64,000 nt of DNA, taken from assembly GCA_964016885.1 (NCBI GenBank), contig OZ024744.1, positions 116,253,302-116,317,301 on the forward strand, read 5' to 3'. The notes under the pieces were generated by a model, which saw only the letters and a program-made list of their open reading frames with translations, was not told where the DNA came from and searched no databases. The stretch comes from Eledone cirrhosa (lineage: Eukaryota; Mollusca; Cephalopoda; Octopoda; Eledonidae). This document shows, in pieces, positions 23,701-38,700 of this stretch. How positions within the stretch are numbered: the stretch's first letter is position 1; each line of letters opens with the position of its first letter. The translations under genes and the position numbers were made by a program.

Positions 23701-25245
23701 ACTCTTACCAATAGGCCACCACAGACCTCCACTGTAGTATACTGGTGTAATATGAAATGAAGTGTTTAGTTCAAGAACACAACACACAAACCAGTCTAAC
23801 ACCCTTACTACTAGGCCACCACATACCTCCACTGTAGTATACTGGAGTAATGTGAAATATAGTGTTTTGTTCAAGAACACAACACACAACCCAGTCTAAC
23901 ACCCTTACCACTATGCCACCACATACCTCCACTGTAGTATACTGGAGCTATGTGAAATGTTTTGTTCAAGAACACAACACACAAGCCAGTCTAACACCCT
24001 TACCAATAGGCCACCACAGACCTCCACTGTAGTATACTGGTGTAATATGAAATGAAGTGTTTAGTTCAAGAACACAACACACAACTCAGTCTAACACCCT
24101 TACCACTAGGTCACATACCTCATCTGTAGTATACTGTAGTAATGTGAAATGAAGTGTCTTGTTCAAGAATACAACACAACCCAATCTAACACCCTTACCA
24201 CTAGGCCACCACATACCTCCACTGTAGTATACTGGAGTAATGTGAAATGAAGTGTTTTGTTCAAGAACACAACACACAACCCAGTCTAACAGCCTTACTA
24301 CTAGGCCACCACATACCTCCACTGTAGTATACTGGAGTAATGTGAAATGTAGTGTTTTTTTCAAGAACACAACACACAATCCAGTATAACACCCTTACCA
24401 CTATGCCTTCACATACCTCCACCGTAGGATACTGGAGCAATGTAAAATGTTTTGTTCAAGAACACAACACACAAGCCAGTCTAACACCCTTACCAACAGG
24501 CCACCACAGACCTCCACTGTAGTATACTGGTGTAATATGAAATGAAGTGTTTAGTTCAAGAACACAACACACAAACCAGTGTAACACCCTTACCACTAGG
24601 CCACCACATACCTCCACGGTAGTATAATGGAGTAATGTGAAATGTAGTGATTTGTTCAAGAACATAACACATAACCCAGTCTAACACCTTTACCACTATG
24701 CCACCACATACCTCCACTAGTATACTGGAGCTATGTGAAATGTTTTGTTCAAGAACACAATACACAAGCCAGTCTAACACCCTTACCAATAGGCCACCAC
24801 AGACCTCCACTGTAGTATACTGGTGTAATATGAAATGAAGTGTTTAGTTCAAGAACACAACACACAAACCAGTCTAACACCCTTACCAATAGGCCACCAC
24901 AGACCTATACTGTAGTAATGTGAAATGAGGTGTCTTGTTCAAGAATACAACACTACCCAATCTAACACCCTTACCAATAGGCCACCACATACCTCCACTG
25001 TAGTATACTGGAGTAATGTGAAATGAAGTGTTTTGTTCAAGAACACAACACACAACCCAGTCTAACACCCTTACCATTAGGCCACCCCATACCTCCACTA
25101 TAGTATACTGGAGTAATGTAAATGAAGTGTCTTGTTCAAGAACACAACACACAACCCAGTCTAACTCCCTTACCACTAGGCCACCACATACCGCCACTGT
25201 AGTATACTGGAGTAATGTGAAATTAAGTGTCTTGTTCAAGGACAC
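14739..25245. repeat. Higher-order tandem duplication, period about 5.1-5.2 kb
   Basis: Segment 14739-19850 is repeated at 19855-24880, and a third partial copy starts at 24883 (about 360 bp before it diverges). From about 15192 to 18900 the offset is exactly 5216 bp. On both sides of that stretch it is 5116 bp, i.e. one whole 100-bp unit fewer. Distinctive variant units (for example those with TACACAACACTACCCAATC or ATGCCTTCACATACC) occur in the same order in each copy. Confidence 0.9.
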
Positions 25246-26135
25246 AACACACAGCCCAGTCTAACACCCTTACAACTAGGCCACCACATACCTCCACTGT
25301 AGTATACTGGAGTAATGTGAAATGAAGTGTTTTGTTCAAGAACACAACACACAACCCAATCTAACACCCTTACCACTAGGCCACTACATACCTCCATTGT
25401 AGTATACTGGAGTAATGTGAAATGTAGTGTTTTGTTTAAGAACACAACACACAACCCAGTCTAATAACCTTAGAACTAGGTCACCACTTACCTCCACTGT
25501 AGTATACTGGAGTAATGTGAAATGTAGTGTTTTTTTCAAAAACACAACACACAACCTAATCTAACACCCTTACCACTAGGCCACCACATACCTCCACTGT
25601 AGTATACTGGGGTAATGTGAAATGTAGTGTTTTTTTCAAGAACACAACACACAACCTAATCTAACACCCTTACCACTAGGCCACCACATACCTCCACTTT
25701 AGTATACTGGAGTAATGTGAAATGAAGTGTCTTGTTCAAGAACACAACACACAACCCAGTCTAACACCCTTATCACTAGGCCACCACATACCTCCACCGT
25801 AGTATATTGGAGTAATGTGAAATGTAGTGTTTTGTTCAAGAACACAACCCACAACCCAGTCTAACACCCTTACCACTAGGCCACCACATACCTCCACGGT
25901 AGTGTACTGGTGTGATGTGAAATGAAGTGTTTTGTTCAAGAACACAACACACAACCCAGTCTAACACCCTTACTACTAGGCCACCACAGACCTCCACTGT
26001 AGTATACTGGTGTAATATGAAATGGAGTGTTTAGTTCAAGAACACAACACACAAACCAGTCTAACACCCTTACCACTAGGCCATCACATACCTCCACTGT
26101 AGTATACTGGAGTAATGTGAAATGAAGTGTTTTGT

Positions 26136-29100
26136 TCAAGAACACAACACACAACCCAGTCTAACTCCCTTACCACTAGGCCACCACATACCTCCAATGT
26201 AGTATACTGGAGTAATGTGAAATGTAGTGTTTTGTTCAAGAACACAACACACAACCCAGTCTAACAGCCTTACTACTAGGCCACCACATACCTCCACTGT
26301 AGTATACTGGAGTAATGTGAAATGTAGTGTTTTTTTCAAGAACACAACACACAATCCAGTATAACACCCTTACCACTATGCCTTCACATACCTCCACCGT
26401 AGGATACTGGAGCAATGTAAAATGTTTTGTTCAAGAACACAACACACAAGCCAGTCTAACACCCTTACCAACAGGCCACCACAGACCTCCACTGTAGTAT
26501 ACTGGTGTAATATGAAATGAAGTGTTTAGTTCAAGAACACAACACACAAACCAGTGTAACACCCTTACCACTAGGCCACCACATACCTCCACGGTAGTAT
26601 AATGGAGTAATGTGAAATGTAGTGTTTTCTTCAAGAACACAACACAGAACCCAGTCTAACACCTTTACCACTATGCCACCACATACCTCCACTGTAGTAT
26701 ACTGGAGCTATGTGAAATGTTTTGTTCAAGAACACAACACACAAGCCAGTCTAACACCCTTACCAATAGGCCACCACAGACCTCCACTGTAGTATACTGG
26801 TGTAATATGAAATGAAGTGTTTAGTTCAAGAACACAACACACAAGCCAGTCTAACACCCTTACCAATAGGCCACCACAGACCTATACTGTAGTAATGTGA
26901 AATGAAGTGTCTTGTTCAAGAATACAACACTACCCAATCTAACACCCTTACCACTAGGCCACCACATACCTCCACTGTAGTATACTGGAGTAATGTGAAA
27001 TGAAGTGTTTTGTTCAAGAACACAATACACAACCCAGTCTAACACCCTTACCACTAGGCCACCACATACTCCCACTGTAGTATACTGGGGTAATTTGAAA
27101 TGTAGTGTTTTGTTCAAGAACACAACACACAACCCAGTCTAACAGCCTTACTACTAGGCCACCACATACCTCCACTGTAGTATACTGGAGTAATGTGAAA
27201 TGTAGTGTTTTTTTCAAGAACACAAAACAGAACCCTGTCTAACAACCTTACAAATAGGCCACCACATACCTCCACTGTAGTATACTGGAGTAATGTGAAA
27301 TGAAGTGTCTTGTTCAAGAACACAACACACTATACAATCTAACACCCTTACCACTAGGCCACCACATAACCCGACTGTAGTATACTGGAGTAATGTGAAA
27401 TGTATTTTGTTCAAGAACACAACACACAACCCAGTCTAACACCCTTACCACGCGGTCACCACTTACCTTCAATGTAGTATACTGGAGTAATGTGAAATGA
27501 AGTGTCTTGTTCAAGAACACAACACACAACCCAGTCTAACACCCTTACCATTAGGCCACCCCATACCTCCACTATAGTATACTGGAGTAATGTAAATGAA
27601 GTGTCTTGTTCAAGAACACAACACACAACCCAGTCTAACTCCCTTACCACTAGGCCACCACATACCGCCCCTGTAGTATACTGGAGTAATGTGAAATTAA
27701 GTGTCTTGTTCAAGGACACAACACACAGCCCAATCTAACACCCTTACCACTAGGCCACCACATACCTCCACTGTAGTATACTGGAGTAATGTGAAATGAA
27801 GTGTTTTGTTCAAGAACACAACACAATCCAATCTAAGACCATTACCACTAGGCCACTACATACCTCCACTGTAGTATACTGGAGTAATGTGAAATGTAGT
27901 GTTTTGTTTAAGAACACAACACACAACCCAGTCTAATAACCTTAGAACTAGGTCACCACTTACCTCCACTGTAGTATACTGGGGTAATGTGAAATGTAGT
28001 GTTTTGTTTAAGAACACAACACACAACCCAGTCTAATAACCTTAGAACTAGGTCACCACTTACCTCCACTGTAGTATACTGGGGTAATGTGAAATGTAGT
28101 GTTTTTTTCAAGAACACAACACACAACCCAATCTAACACCCTTACCACTAGGCCACCACATACCTCCACTTTAGTATACTGGAGTAATGTGAAATGAAGT
28201 GTCTTGTTCAAGAACACAACACACAACCCAGTCTAACACCCTTATCACTAGGCCACCACATACCTCCACCGTAGTATATTGGAGTAATGTGAAATGTAGT
28301 GTTTTGTTCAAGAACACAACCCACAACCCAGTCTAACACCCTTACCACTAGGCCACCACATACCTCCACAGTAGTGTACTGGAGTAATGTGAAATGTAGT
28401 GTTTTGTTCAAGAACACAACACACAACCCAGTCTAACAGCCTTACTACTAGGCCACCACATACCTCCACTGTAGTATACTGGAGTAATGTGAAATGTAGT
28501 GTTTTTTTCAAGAACACAACACACAATCCAGTATAACACCCTTACCACTATGCCTTCACATACCTCCACCGTAGGATACTGGAGCAATGTAAAATGTTTT
28601 GTTCAAGAACACAACACACAAGCCAGTCTAACACCCTTACCAACAGGCCACCACAGACCTCCACTGTAGTATACTGGTGTAATATGAAATGAAGTGTTTA
28701 GTTCAAGAACACAACACACAAACCAGTGTAACACCCTTACCACTAGGCCACCACATACCTCCACGGTAGAATAATGGAGTAATGTGAAATGTAGTGTTTT
28801 CTTCAAGAACACAACACAGAACCCAGTCTAACACCTTTACCACTATGCCACCACATACATCCACTGTAGTATACTGGAGCTATGTGAAATGTTTTGTTCA
28901 AGAACACAACACACAAGCCAGTCTAACACCCTTACCAATAGGCCACCACAGACCTCCACTGTAGTATACTGGTGTAATATGAAATGAAGTGTTTAGTTCA
29001 AGAACACAACACACAAGCCAGTCTAACACCCTTACCAATAGGCCACCACAGACCTATACTGTAGTAATGTGAAATGAAGTGTCTTGTTCAAGAATACAAC

Positions 29101-29170
29101 ACTACCCAATCTAACACCCTTACCACTAGGCCACCACATACCTCCACTGTAGTATACTGGGGTAATGTGA
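26136..29170. repeat. Repeated block at an offset of 2172 bp
   Basis: Units from about 26136 to 26990 recur at about 28308-29160 in the same order and nearly the same sequence. This is a smaller, partial higher-order repeat. A related block recurs at an offset of about 2970 bp (30280-30990 and 33248-33960). Confidence 0.75.
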
Positions 29171-32100
29171 AATGTAGTGTTTTTTTCAAGAACACAACAC
29201 ACAACCCAATCTAACACCCTTACCACTAGGCCACCACATACCTCCACTTTAGTATACTGGAATAATGTGAAATGAAGTCTTTTGTTCAAGAACACAATAC
29301 ACAACCCAGTCTAACACCCTTACCACTATGCCACCACATACCCCCACTGTAGTTTACTGGAGCAATGTGAAATGTAGTGTTTTGTTCAAGAACACAACAC
29401 ACAACCCAGTCTAATACCTTACCACTAGGCCACCACATACCTCCACGGTGGTATACTGGAGTAATGTGAAATGCAGTGTTTTGTTCAACAACACAACACA
29501 CAACCCAGTCTAACACCCTTACCACTAGGCCACCACATACCTCTCACTGTAGTATACTAGAGTAATGTGAAATGTATTTTGTTCAAGAACACAACACACA
29601 ACCCAGTCTAACACCCTTACCACGCGGTCACCACTTACCTTCAATGTAGTATACTGGAGTAATGTGAAATGAAGTGTCTTGTTCAAGAACACAACACACA
29701 ACCCAGTCTAACACCCTTACCACTAGGCCACCACATACCTCCACTGTAGTATACTGGAGTAATGTGAAATGAAGTGTCTTGTTCAAGAACACAACACACT
29801 ATACAGTCTAACACCCTTACCACTATGCCACCACATACCCCCACTGTAGTTTACTGGAGCAATGTGAAATGTAGTGTTTTGTTCAAGAACACAACACACA
29901 ACCCAGTCTAATACCTTACCACTAGGCCACCACATACCTCCACGGTAGTATACTGGAGTAATGTGAAATGCAGTGTTTTGTTCAACAACACAACACACAA
30001 CCCAGTCTAACACCCTTACCACTAGGCCACCACATACCTCTCACTGTAGTATACTGGAGTAATGTGAAATGTATTTTGTTCAAGAACACAACACACAACC
30101 CACTCTAGCACCCTTACCACTAGGCAACCACATACCTCCACGGTAGTATAATGGTGTAATATGAAATGAAGTGTTTACTTCAAGAACACAACACACAATC
30201 CAGTATAACACCCTTACCACTATGCCACCACATACCCCCACTGTAGTATACTGGAGTAATGTGAAATGAAGTGTTTTGTTCAAGAACACAACACACAACC
30301 CAGTCTATTACCCTGACCACTAGGCCACCACATACCTCCACTGTAGTATACTGGAGTGATGTGAAATGTAGTGTTTAGTTCAAGAACACAACACACAAAC
30401 CAGTGTAACACCCTTACCACTAGGCCACCACATACCTCCACGGTAGTATAATGGAGTAATGTGAAATGTAGTGTTTTGTTCAAGAACACAACACACAACC
30501 CAGTCTAACACCTTTACCACTATGCCACCACATACCTCCACTAGTATACTGGAGCTATGTGAAATGTTTTGTTCAAGAACACAACACACAAGCCAGTCTA
30601 ACACCCTTACCACTATGCCACCACATACCTCCACTGTAGTATACTGGTGTAATGTGAAATGAAGTGCTTTGTTCAAGAACACAACACAATCCAATCTAAC
30701 ACCATTACCACTAGGTCACCACTTACCTCCACTGTAGTATACTGGGGTAACGTGAAATGAAGTGTTTTGTTCAAGAACACAACACACAACCCAGTCTAAC
30801 ACCCTTAACACTAGGCCACCCCATACCTCCGATGTAGTATACTGGTGTAATGTGAAATGTAGTGTTGTGTTCAAGAACACAACACATAACCCAGTCTAAC
30901 ACCCTTACCACTAGGCCACCACATACCTCCACTTTAGTATACTGGAGTAATGTGAAATGTAGTGTTTTATTCAAGAACACAACACACAACCCAGTCTAAC
31001 ACCCTTACCACTAGGCCACCCCATACCTCCGATGTAGTATACTGGAGTAATGTGAAATGTAGTGTTGTGTTCAAGAACACAACACATAACCCAGTCTAAC
31101 ACCCTTACCACTAGGCCACCACATACCTCCACTGTAGTATACTGGAGTAATGTGAAATGTAGTGTTTTATTCAAGAACACAACACACAACCCAGTCTAAC
31201 ACCCTTACCACTCGGCCACCACATACCTCCACCGTAGTATACTGTGGCAATGTGAAATGAAGTGTCTTGTTCAAGTACACAACCCACAACCCAGTCTAAC
31301 ACCCTTACCAATAGGCCACCACATACCTCCACTGTAGTATACTGGTGTAATGTGAAATGAAGTGTCTTGTTCAAGAACACAACACACAACCCAGTCTAAC
31401 ACCCTTACTACTAGGCCACCACAGAACTCTACTGTAGTATACTGGTGTAATATGAAATGGAGTGTTTAGTTCAAGAACACAATACACAATCCAGTATAAC
31501 ACCCTTACCACTATGCCACCACATACCCCCACTGTAGTTTACTGGAGCAATGTGAAATGTAGTGTTTTGTTCAAGAACACAACACACAACCCAGTCTAAC
31601 AGCCTTACTACTAGGCCACCACATACCTCCACTGTAGTATACTGGAGTAATGTGAAATGAAGTGTCTTGTTCAAGAACACAACACACTATACAGTCTAAC
31701 ACCCTTACCACTAGGCCACCACATAACCCGACTGTAGTATACTGGAGTAATGTGAAATGTGGTGTTTTGTTCAAGAACACAACACACAACCCAGTCTAAC
31801 ACCCTTACCAATGGGCAACCACATACCTCCACTGTAGTATACTGGTGTAATATGAAATGAAGTGTTTTGTTCAAGAACACAAAACACAAGCCAGTCTAGC
31901 ACCCTTACCACTAGGCCACGACATACCTCCACTGTAGTATACTGGAGTAATGTGAAATGTAGTGTTTTGATCAAGAACACAAAACACAAGCCAGTCTAGC
32001 ACCCTTACCACTAGGCCACCACATACCTCCACTGTAGTATACAGGAGTAATGTGAAATGAAGTGTTTACTTCAAGAACACAACACACAATCCAGTATAAC

Positions 32101-35100
32101 ACCCTTACCACTATGCCACCACATACCTCCACTGTAGTATACTGGAGCAATGTGAAATGTAGTGTTTTGTTCAAGAACACAACACACAACCCAGTCTAAT
32201 ACCTTACCACTAGGCCACCACATACCTCCACTGTAGTATACTGGAGTAATGTGAAATGCAGTGTTTTGTTCAAGAACACAACACACAACCCAATCTAACA
32301 GCCTTACCACTAGGCCACCACATACCTCCACTGTAGTATACTGGAGTAATGTGAAATGAAGTGTTTTGTTCAAGAACACAACACAATCCAATCTAACACC
32401 ATTACCACTAGGCCACTACATACCTCCACTGTAGTATACTGGAGTAATGTGAAATGTAGTGTTTTGTTTAAGAACACAACACACAGCCCAGTCTAATAAC
32501 CTTAGAACTAGGTCACCACTTACCTCCACTGTAGTATACTGGGGTAATGTGAAATGTAGTGTTTTTTTCAAGAACACAACACACAACCCAATCTAACACC
32601 CTTACCACTAGGCCACCACATACCTCCACTTTAGTATACTGGAGTAATGTGAAATGAAGTCTTTTGTTCAAGAACACAATACACAACCCAGTCTAACACC
32701 CTTACCACTATGCCACCACATACCCCCACTGTAGTTTACTGGAGCAATGTGAAATGTAGTGTTTTGTTCAAGAACACAACACACAACCCAGTCTAACACC
32801 CTTACCACTAGGCCACCACATACCTCCACTAGTATACTGGAGCTATGTGAAATGTTTTGTTCAAGAACACAACACACAAACCAGTTTAACACCCTTACTA
32901 ATAGGACACTACAGACCTATACTGTAGTAATGTGAAATGAAGTGTCTTGTTCAAGAATACAACACAACCCAATCTAACACCCTTACCACTAGGCCACCAC
33001 CTACCTCCACTGTAGTATACTGGAGTAATGTGAAATGAAGTGTTTTGTTCAAGAACACAACACACAACCCAGTCTAACACCCTTACCATTAGGCCACCCC
33101 ATACCTCCACTATAGTATACTGGAGTAATGTAAATGAAGTGTCTTGTTCAAGAACACAACACACAACCCAGTCTAACTCCCTTACCACTAGGCCACCACA
33201 TACCTCCACTGTAGTATACTGGAGTAATGTGAAATGAAGTGTCTTGTTCAAGAACACAACACACAACCCAGTCTAACACCCTGACCACTAGACCACCACA
33301 TACCTCCACTGTAGTATACTGGAGTGATGTGAAATGTAGTGTTTAGTTCAAGAACACAACACACAAACCAGTGTAACACCCTTACCACTAGGCCACCACA
33401 TACCTCCACGGTAGTATAATGGAGTAATGTGAAATGTAGTGTTTTGTTCAAGAACACAACACACAACCCAGTCTAACACCTTTACCACTATGCCACCACA
33501 TACCTCCACTAGTATACTGGAGCTATGTGAAATGTTTTGTTCAAGAACACAACACACAAGCCAGTCTAACACCCTTACCACTATGCCACCACATACCTCC
33601 ACTGTAGTATACTGGAGTAATGTGAAATGAAGTGCTTTGTTCAAGAACACAACACACAACCCAGTCTAACACCCTTACCACTAGGCCACCACTTACCTCC
33701 ACTGTAGTATACTGGGGTAACGTGAAATGAAGTGTTTTGTTCAAGAACACAACACACAACCCAGTCTAACACCCTTAACACTAGGCCACCCCATACCTCC
33801 GATGTAGTATACTGGAGTAATGTGAAATGTAGTGTTGTGTTCAAGAACACAACACATAACCCAGTCTAACACCCTTACCACTAGGCCACCACATACCTCC
33901 ACTTTAGTATACTGAAGTAATGTGAAATGTAGTGTTTTATTCAAGAACACAACACACAACCCAGTCTAACACCCTTACCACTCGGCCACCACATACCTCC
34001 ACCGTAGTATACTGTGGCAATGTGAAATGAAGTGTCTTGTTCAAGTACACAACACACAACCCAGTCTAACTCCCTTACCACTAGGCCACCACATACCGCC
34101 ACTGTAGTATACTGGAGTAATGTGAAATTAAGTGTCTTGTTCAAGGACACAACACACAGCCCAGCCTAAAACCCTTACCACTAGGCCAACACATACCTCC
34201 ATGGTAGTGTACTGGTGTAATGTGAAATGAAGTGTTTTGTTCAAGAACACAACACACAACCCAGTCTAACACCCTTACTACTAGGCCACCACAGACCTCC
34301 ACTGTAGTATACTGGTGTAATATGAAATGGAGTGTTTAGTTCAAGAACACAACACACAAACCAGTCTAACACCCTTACCACTAGGCCACCACATACCTCC
34401 ACTGTAGTATACTGGAGTAATGTGAAATGTAGTGTTTTTTTTCAAGAACACAACACACAATCCAGTATAACACCCTTACCACTATGCCTTCACATACCTC
34501 CACCGTAGGATACTGGAGCAATGTAAAATGTTTTGTTCAAGAACACAACACACAAGCCAGTCTAACAATCTTACCAATAGGCCACCACAGACCTCCACTG
34601 TAGTATACTGGTGTAATATGAAATGAAGTGTTTAGTTCAAGAACACAACACACAACTCAGTCTAACACCCTTACCACTAGGTCACATACCTCCACTGTAG
34701 TATACTGGTGTAATATGAAATGAAGTGTTTTGTTCAAGAACACAAAACACAAGCCAGTCTAACACCTTTACCACTAGGCCACGACATACCTCCACTGTAG
34801 TATACTGGTGTAATGTAAAATGAAGTGTTTTGTTAAAGAACACAACACACAACCCAGTCTCACACCCTTACCACTAGGCCACCACATACCTCCACTGTAG
34901 TATACTGGAGTAATGTGAAATGTAGTGTTTTGTTCAAGAACACAACACACAACCCAGTCTAACACCCTTACCACTAGGTCACCACATACCTCTCACTGTA
35001 GTATACTGGAGTAATGTGAAATGAAGTGTTTTGTTCAAGAACACAACACACAACCCAGTCTAACACACTTACCACTAGGTCACCACATACCTCTCACTGT

Positions 35101-35716
35101 AGTATACTGGAGTAATGTGAAATATATTTTGTTCAAGAACACAACACACAACCCAGTCTAACACCCTTACCACGCGGTCACCACTTACCTTCAATGTAGT
35201 ATACTGGCGTAATGTGAAATGAAGTGTCTTGTTCAAGAACACAACACACAACCCAGTCTAACACCCTTACCACTAGGCCACCACATACCTCCACTGTAGT
35301 ATACTGGAGTAATGTGAAATGAAGTGTTTTGTTCAAGAACACAATACACAACCCAGTCTAACACCCTTACCACTAGGCCACCACATACCCCCACTGTAGT
35401 ATACTGGGGTAATTTGAAATGTAGTGTTTTGTTCAAGAACACAACACACAACCCAGTCTAACAGCCTTACTACTAGGCCACCACATACCTCCACTGTAGT
35501 ATACTGGAGTAATGTGAAATGTAGTGTTTTTTTCAAGAACACAACACACAATCCAGTATAACACCCTTACCAATAGGACACCACAGACCTCCACTGTAGT
35601 ATACTGGTGTAATATGAAATGAAGTGTTTAGTTCAAGAACACAACACACAACCCAGTCTAACACCCTTACCACTAGGTCACATACCTCCACTGTAGTATA
35701 CTGTAGTAATGTGAAA

Positions 35717-38700
35717 TGAAGTGTCTTGTTCAAGAATACAACACAACCCAATCTAACACCCTTACCACTAGGCCACCACATACCTCCACTGTAGTATACT
35801 GGAGTAATGTGAAATGAAGTGTTTTGTTCAAGAACACAACACACAACCCAGTCTAACACCCTTACCACTAGGCCACCATATACCTCCACTGGAATATACT
35901 GGTGTAATGCGAAATTAAGTGTCTTGTTCAAGGACACAACACACAGCCCAGTCTAACACCCTTACCACTAGGCCACGACATACCTCTACTGTAGTATACT
36001 GGAGTAATGTGAAATGTAGTGTTTTGTTCAAGAACACAACACACAACCCAGTCTAATACCCTACCACTAGGCCACCACATACCTCCACTGTAGGATACTG
36101 GAGCAATGTAAAATGTTTTGTTCAAGAACACAACATACAAGCCAGTCTAACACCCTTGCCAATAGGCCACCATATACCTCCACTGGAATATACTGGTGTA
36201 ATATGAAATGAAGTGTTTCGTTCAAGAACACAACACACAACCCAGTCTAACACCCTTACCACTATGCCACCACATACCTCCACTGTAGGATACTGGAGCA
36301 ATGTAAAATGTTTTGTTCAAGAACACAACATACAAGCCAGTCTAACACCCTTACCACTAGGCCACCACATACCTCCAGTGTAGTATACTGGTGTAATATG
36401 AAATGAAGTGTTTCGTTCAAGAACACAACACACAACCCAGTCTAACACCCTTACCACTCGGTCACCACTTACCTTCACTGTAGTATAGTGGGGTAATGTG
36501 AAATGTAGTGCTTTGTTCAAGAACACAACACGCAACCCATTCTAACACCCTACCACTAGGCCACTACATAGCTCCACTGTAGTATACTCTGAGCAATGTG
36601 AAATCTTTTGTCAAGAACACAACACACAACCCAGTCTAACACCCTTACCACTAGGCCACCACATACCTCCACTGTAATATACTGTAGTAATGTGAAATGA
36701 AGTGTCTTGTTCAAGAACACAACACACAACACAGTCTAACACCCTTACCAATACATACCCCCACTGTAGTATACTGGAGTAATGTGAAATGTAGTGTTTT
36801 GTTCAAGAACACAACGCACAACCCAGTCTAATACCCTACCACTAGGCCACCACATACCTCCACGGTAGTATACTGGAGTAATGTGAAATGAAGTATTTTG
36901 TTCAAGAACTCAACAAAACAACCCAGTCTAACACCCTTACCACGCGGTCACCACTTACCTTCACTGTAGTATACTGGAGTAATGTGAAATGAAGTGTCTT
37001 GTTCAAGAACACAACCCACAACCCACTCTAACACCCTTACCACTAGGCCACCACATACCTCCACTGTAGTATACTGGAGTAATGTGAAATGAAGTGTTTT
37101 GTTCAAGAACAATACACAACCCAGTCTAACACCCTTACCACTAGGCCACCACATACCCCCACTGTAGTATACTGGGGTAATTTGAAATGTAGTATTTTGT
37201 TCAAGAACACAACACACAACCCAGTCTAACACCCTTACCACTAGGCCACCACATACCTCCACTGTAGTATACTGGAGTAATGTGAAATGTAGTGTTTTTT
37301 TCAAGAACACAACACACAATCCAGTATAACACCCTTACCACTATGCCTTCACATACCTCCACTGTAGTATACTGGAGCAATGTAAAATGTTTTGTTCCAG
37401 AACACAACACACAACCCAATCTAAGACCCTTATCACTAGGCCACCACATACCTCCACTGTAGTATACTGGAGTAATGTGAAATGTAGTGTTTTTTTGAAG
37501 AACACAAAACACAACCCAGTCTAACACCCTTACCACTAGGCCACCACATACCTCCACTGTAGTATACTGGAGTAATGTGAAATGTTTTATTCACAAACAC
37601 AACACACACCCTGGTCTAACACCCTTACCACTAGGCCACCACAGACCTCCACTGTAGTATACTGGTGTAATATGAAATGGAGTGTTTAGTTCAAGAACAC
37701 AACACACAAACCAGTCTAACACCCTTACCACTAGGCCACCACATACCTCCACGGTAGTATAATGGAGTAATGTGAAATGTTGTGTTTTGTTCAAGAACAC
37801 AAAACACAACCCAGTCTAACACCCTTACCACTATGCCACCACATATCTCCACTGTAGTATACTGGAGCTATGTGAAATGTTTTGTTCAAGAACACAACAC
37901 AGAACCCAGTCTAACACCCTTACCACTAGGCCACCACATACTTCCACTGTAGTATACTGGTGTAGTATGAAATGAAGTGTTTTTTTCAAGAACACAACAC
38001 AGAACCCAGTCTAACAACCTTACCAATAGGCCACCACATACCTCCACTGTAATATACTGGAGTAATGTGAAATGAAGTGTCTTGTTCAAGAACACAACAC
38101 ACAATACAGTCGAACACCCTTACCACTAGGCCACCACATACCCCCACTGTAGTATACTGGAGTAATGTGAAATGTGGTGTTTTGTTCAAGAACACAACAC
38201 ACAACCCAGTTTAATACCCTACCACTAGGCCACCACATACCTCCACTGTAGTATACTGGAATAATGTGAAATGAAGTCTTATTTTCAAGAACACAACACA
38301 CAACCCAGTCTAACACCCTTACCGCTAGGCCACCACAAACCTCTCATTGTAGTATACTGTAGTAATGTGAAATGTAGTATTTTGTTAAAGAACACAACAC
38401 ACAACCCAGTCTAACACCCTTACCACGCGGTCACCACTTACCTTCAATGTAGTATACTGGAGTAATGTGAAATGAAGTGTCTTGTTCAAGAACACAACAC
38501 ACAACCTAGTCTAACACCCATACCACTAGGCCACCCCACACCTCCACTGTAGTATACTGGTGTAATGTGAAATGAAGTGTCTTGTTCAAGAATACAACAC
38601 AACCCAATCTAACACCCTTACCACTAGGCCACCACATACCTCCACTGTAGTATACTGGAGTAATGTGAAATGAAGTGTTTTGTTCAAGAACACAACACAC

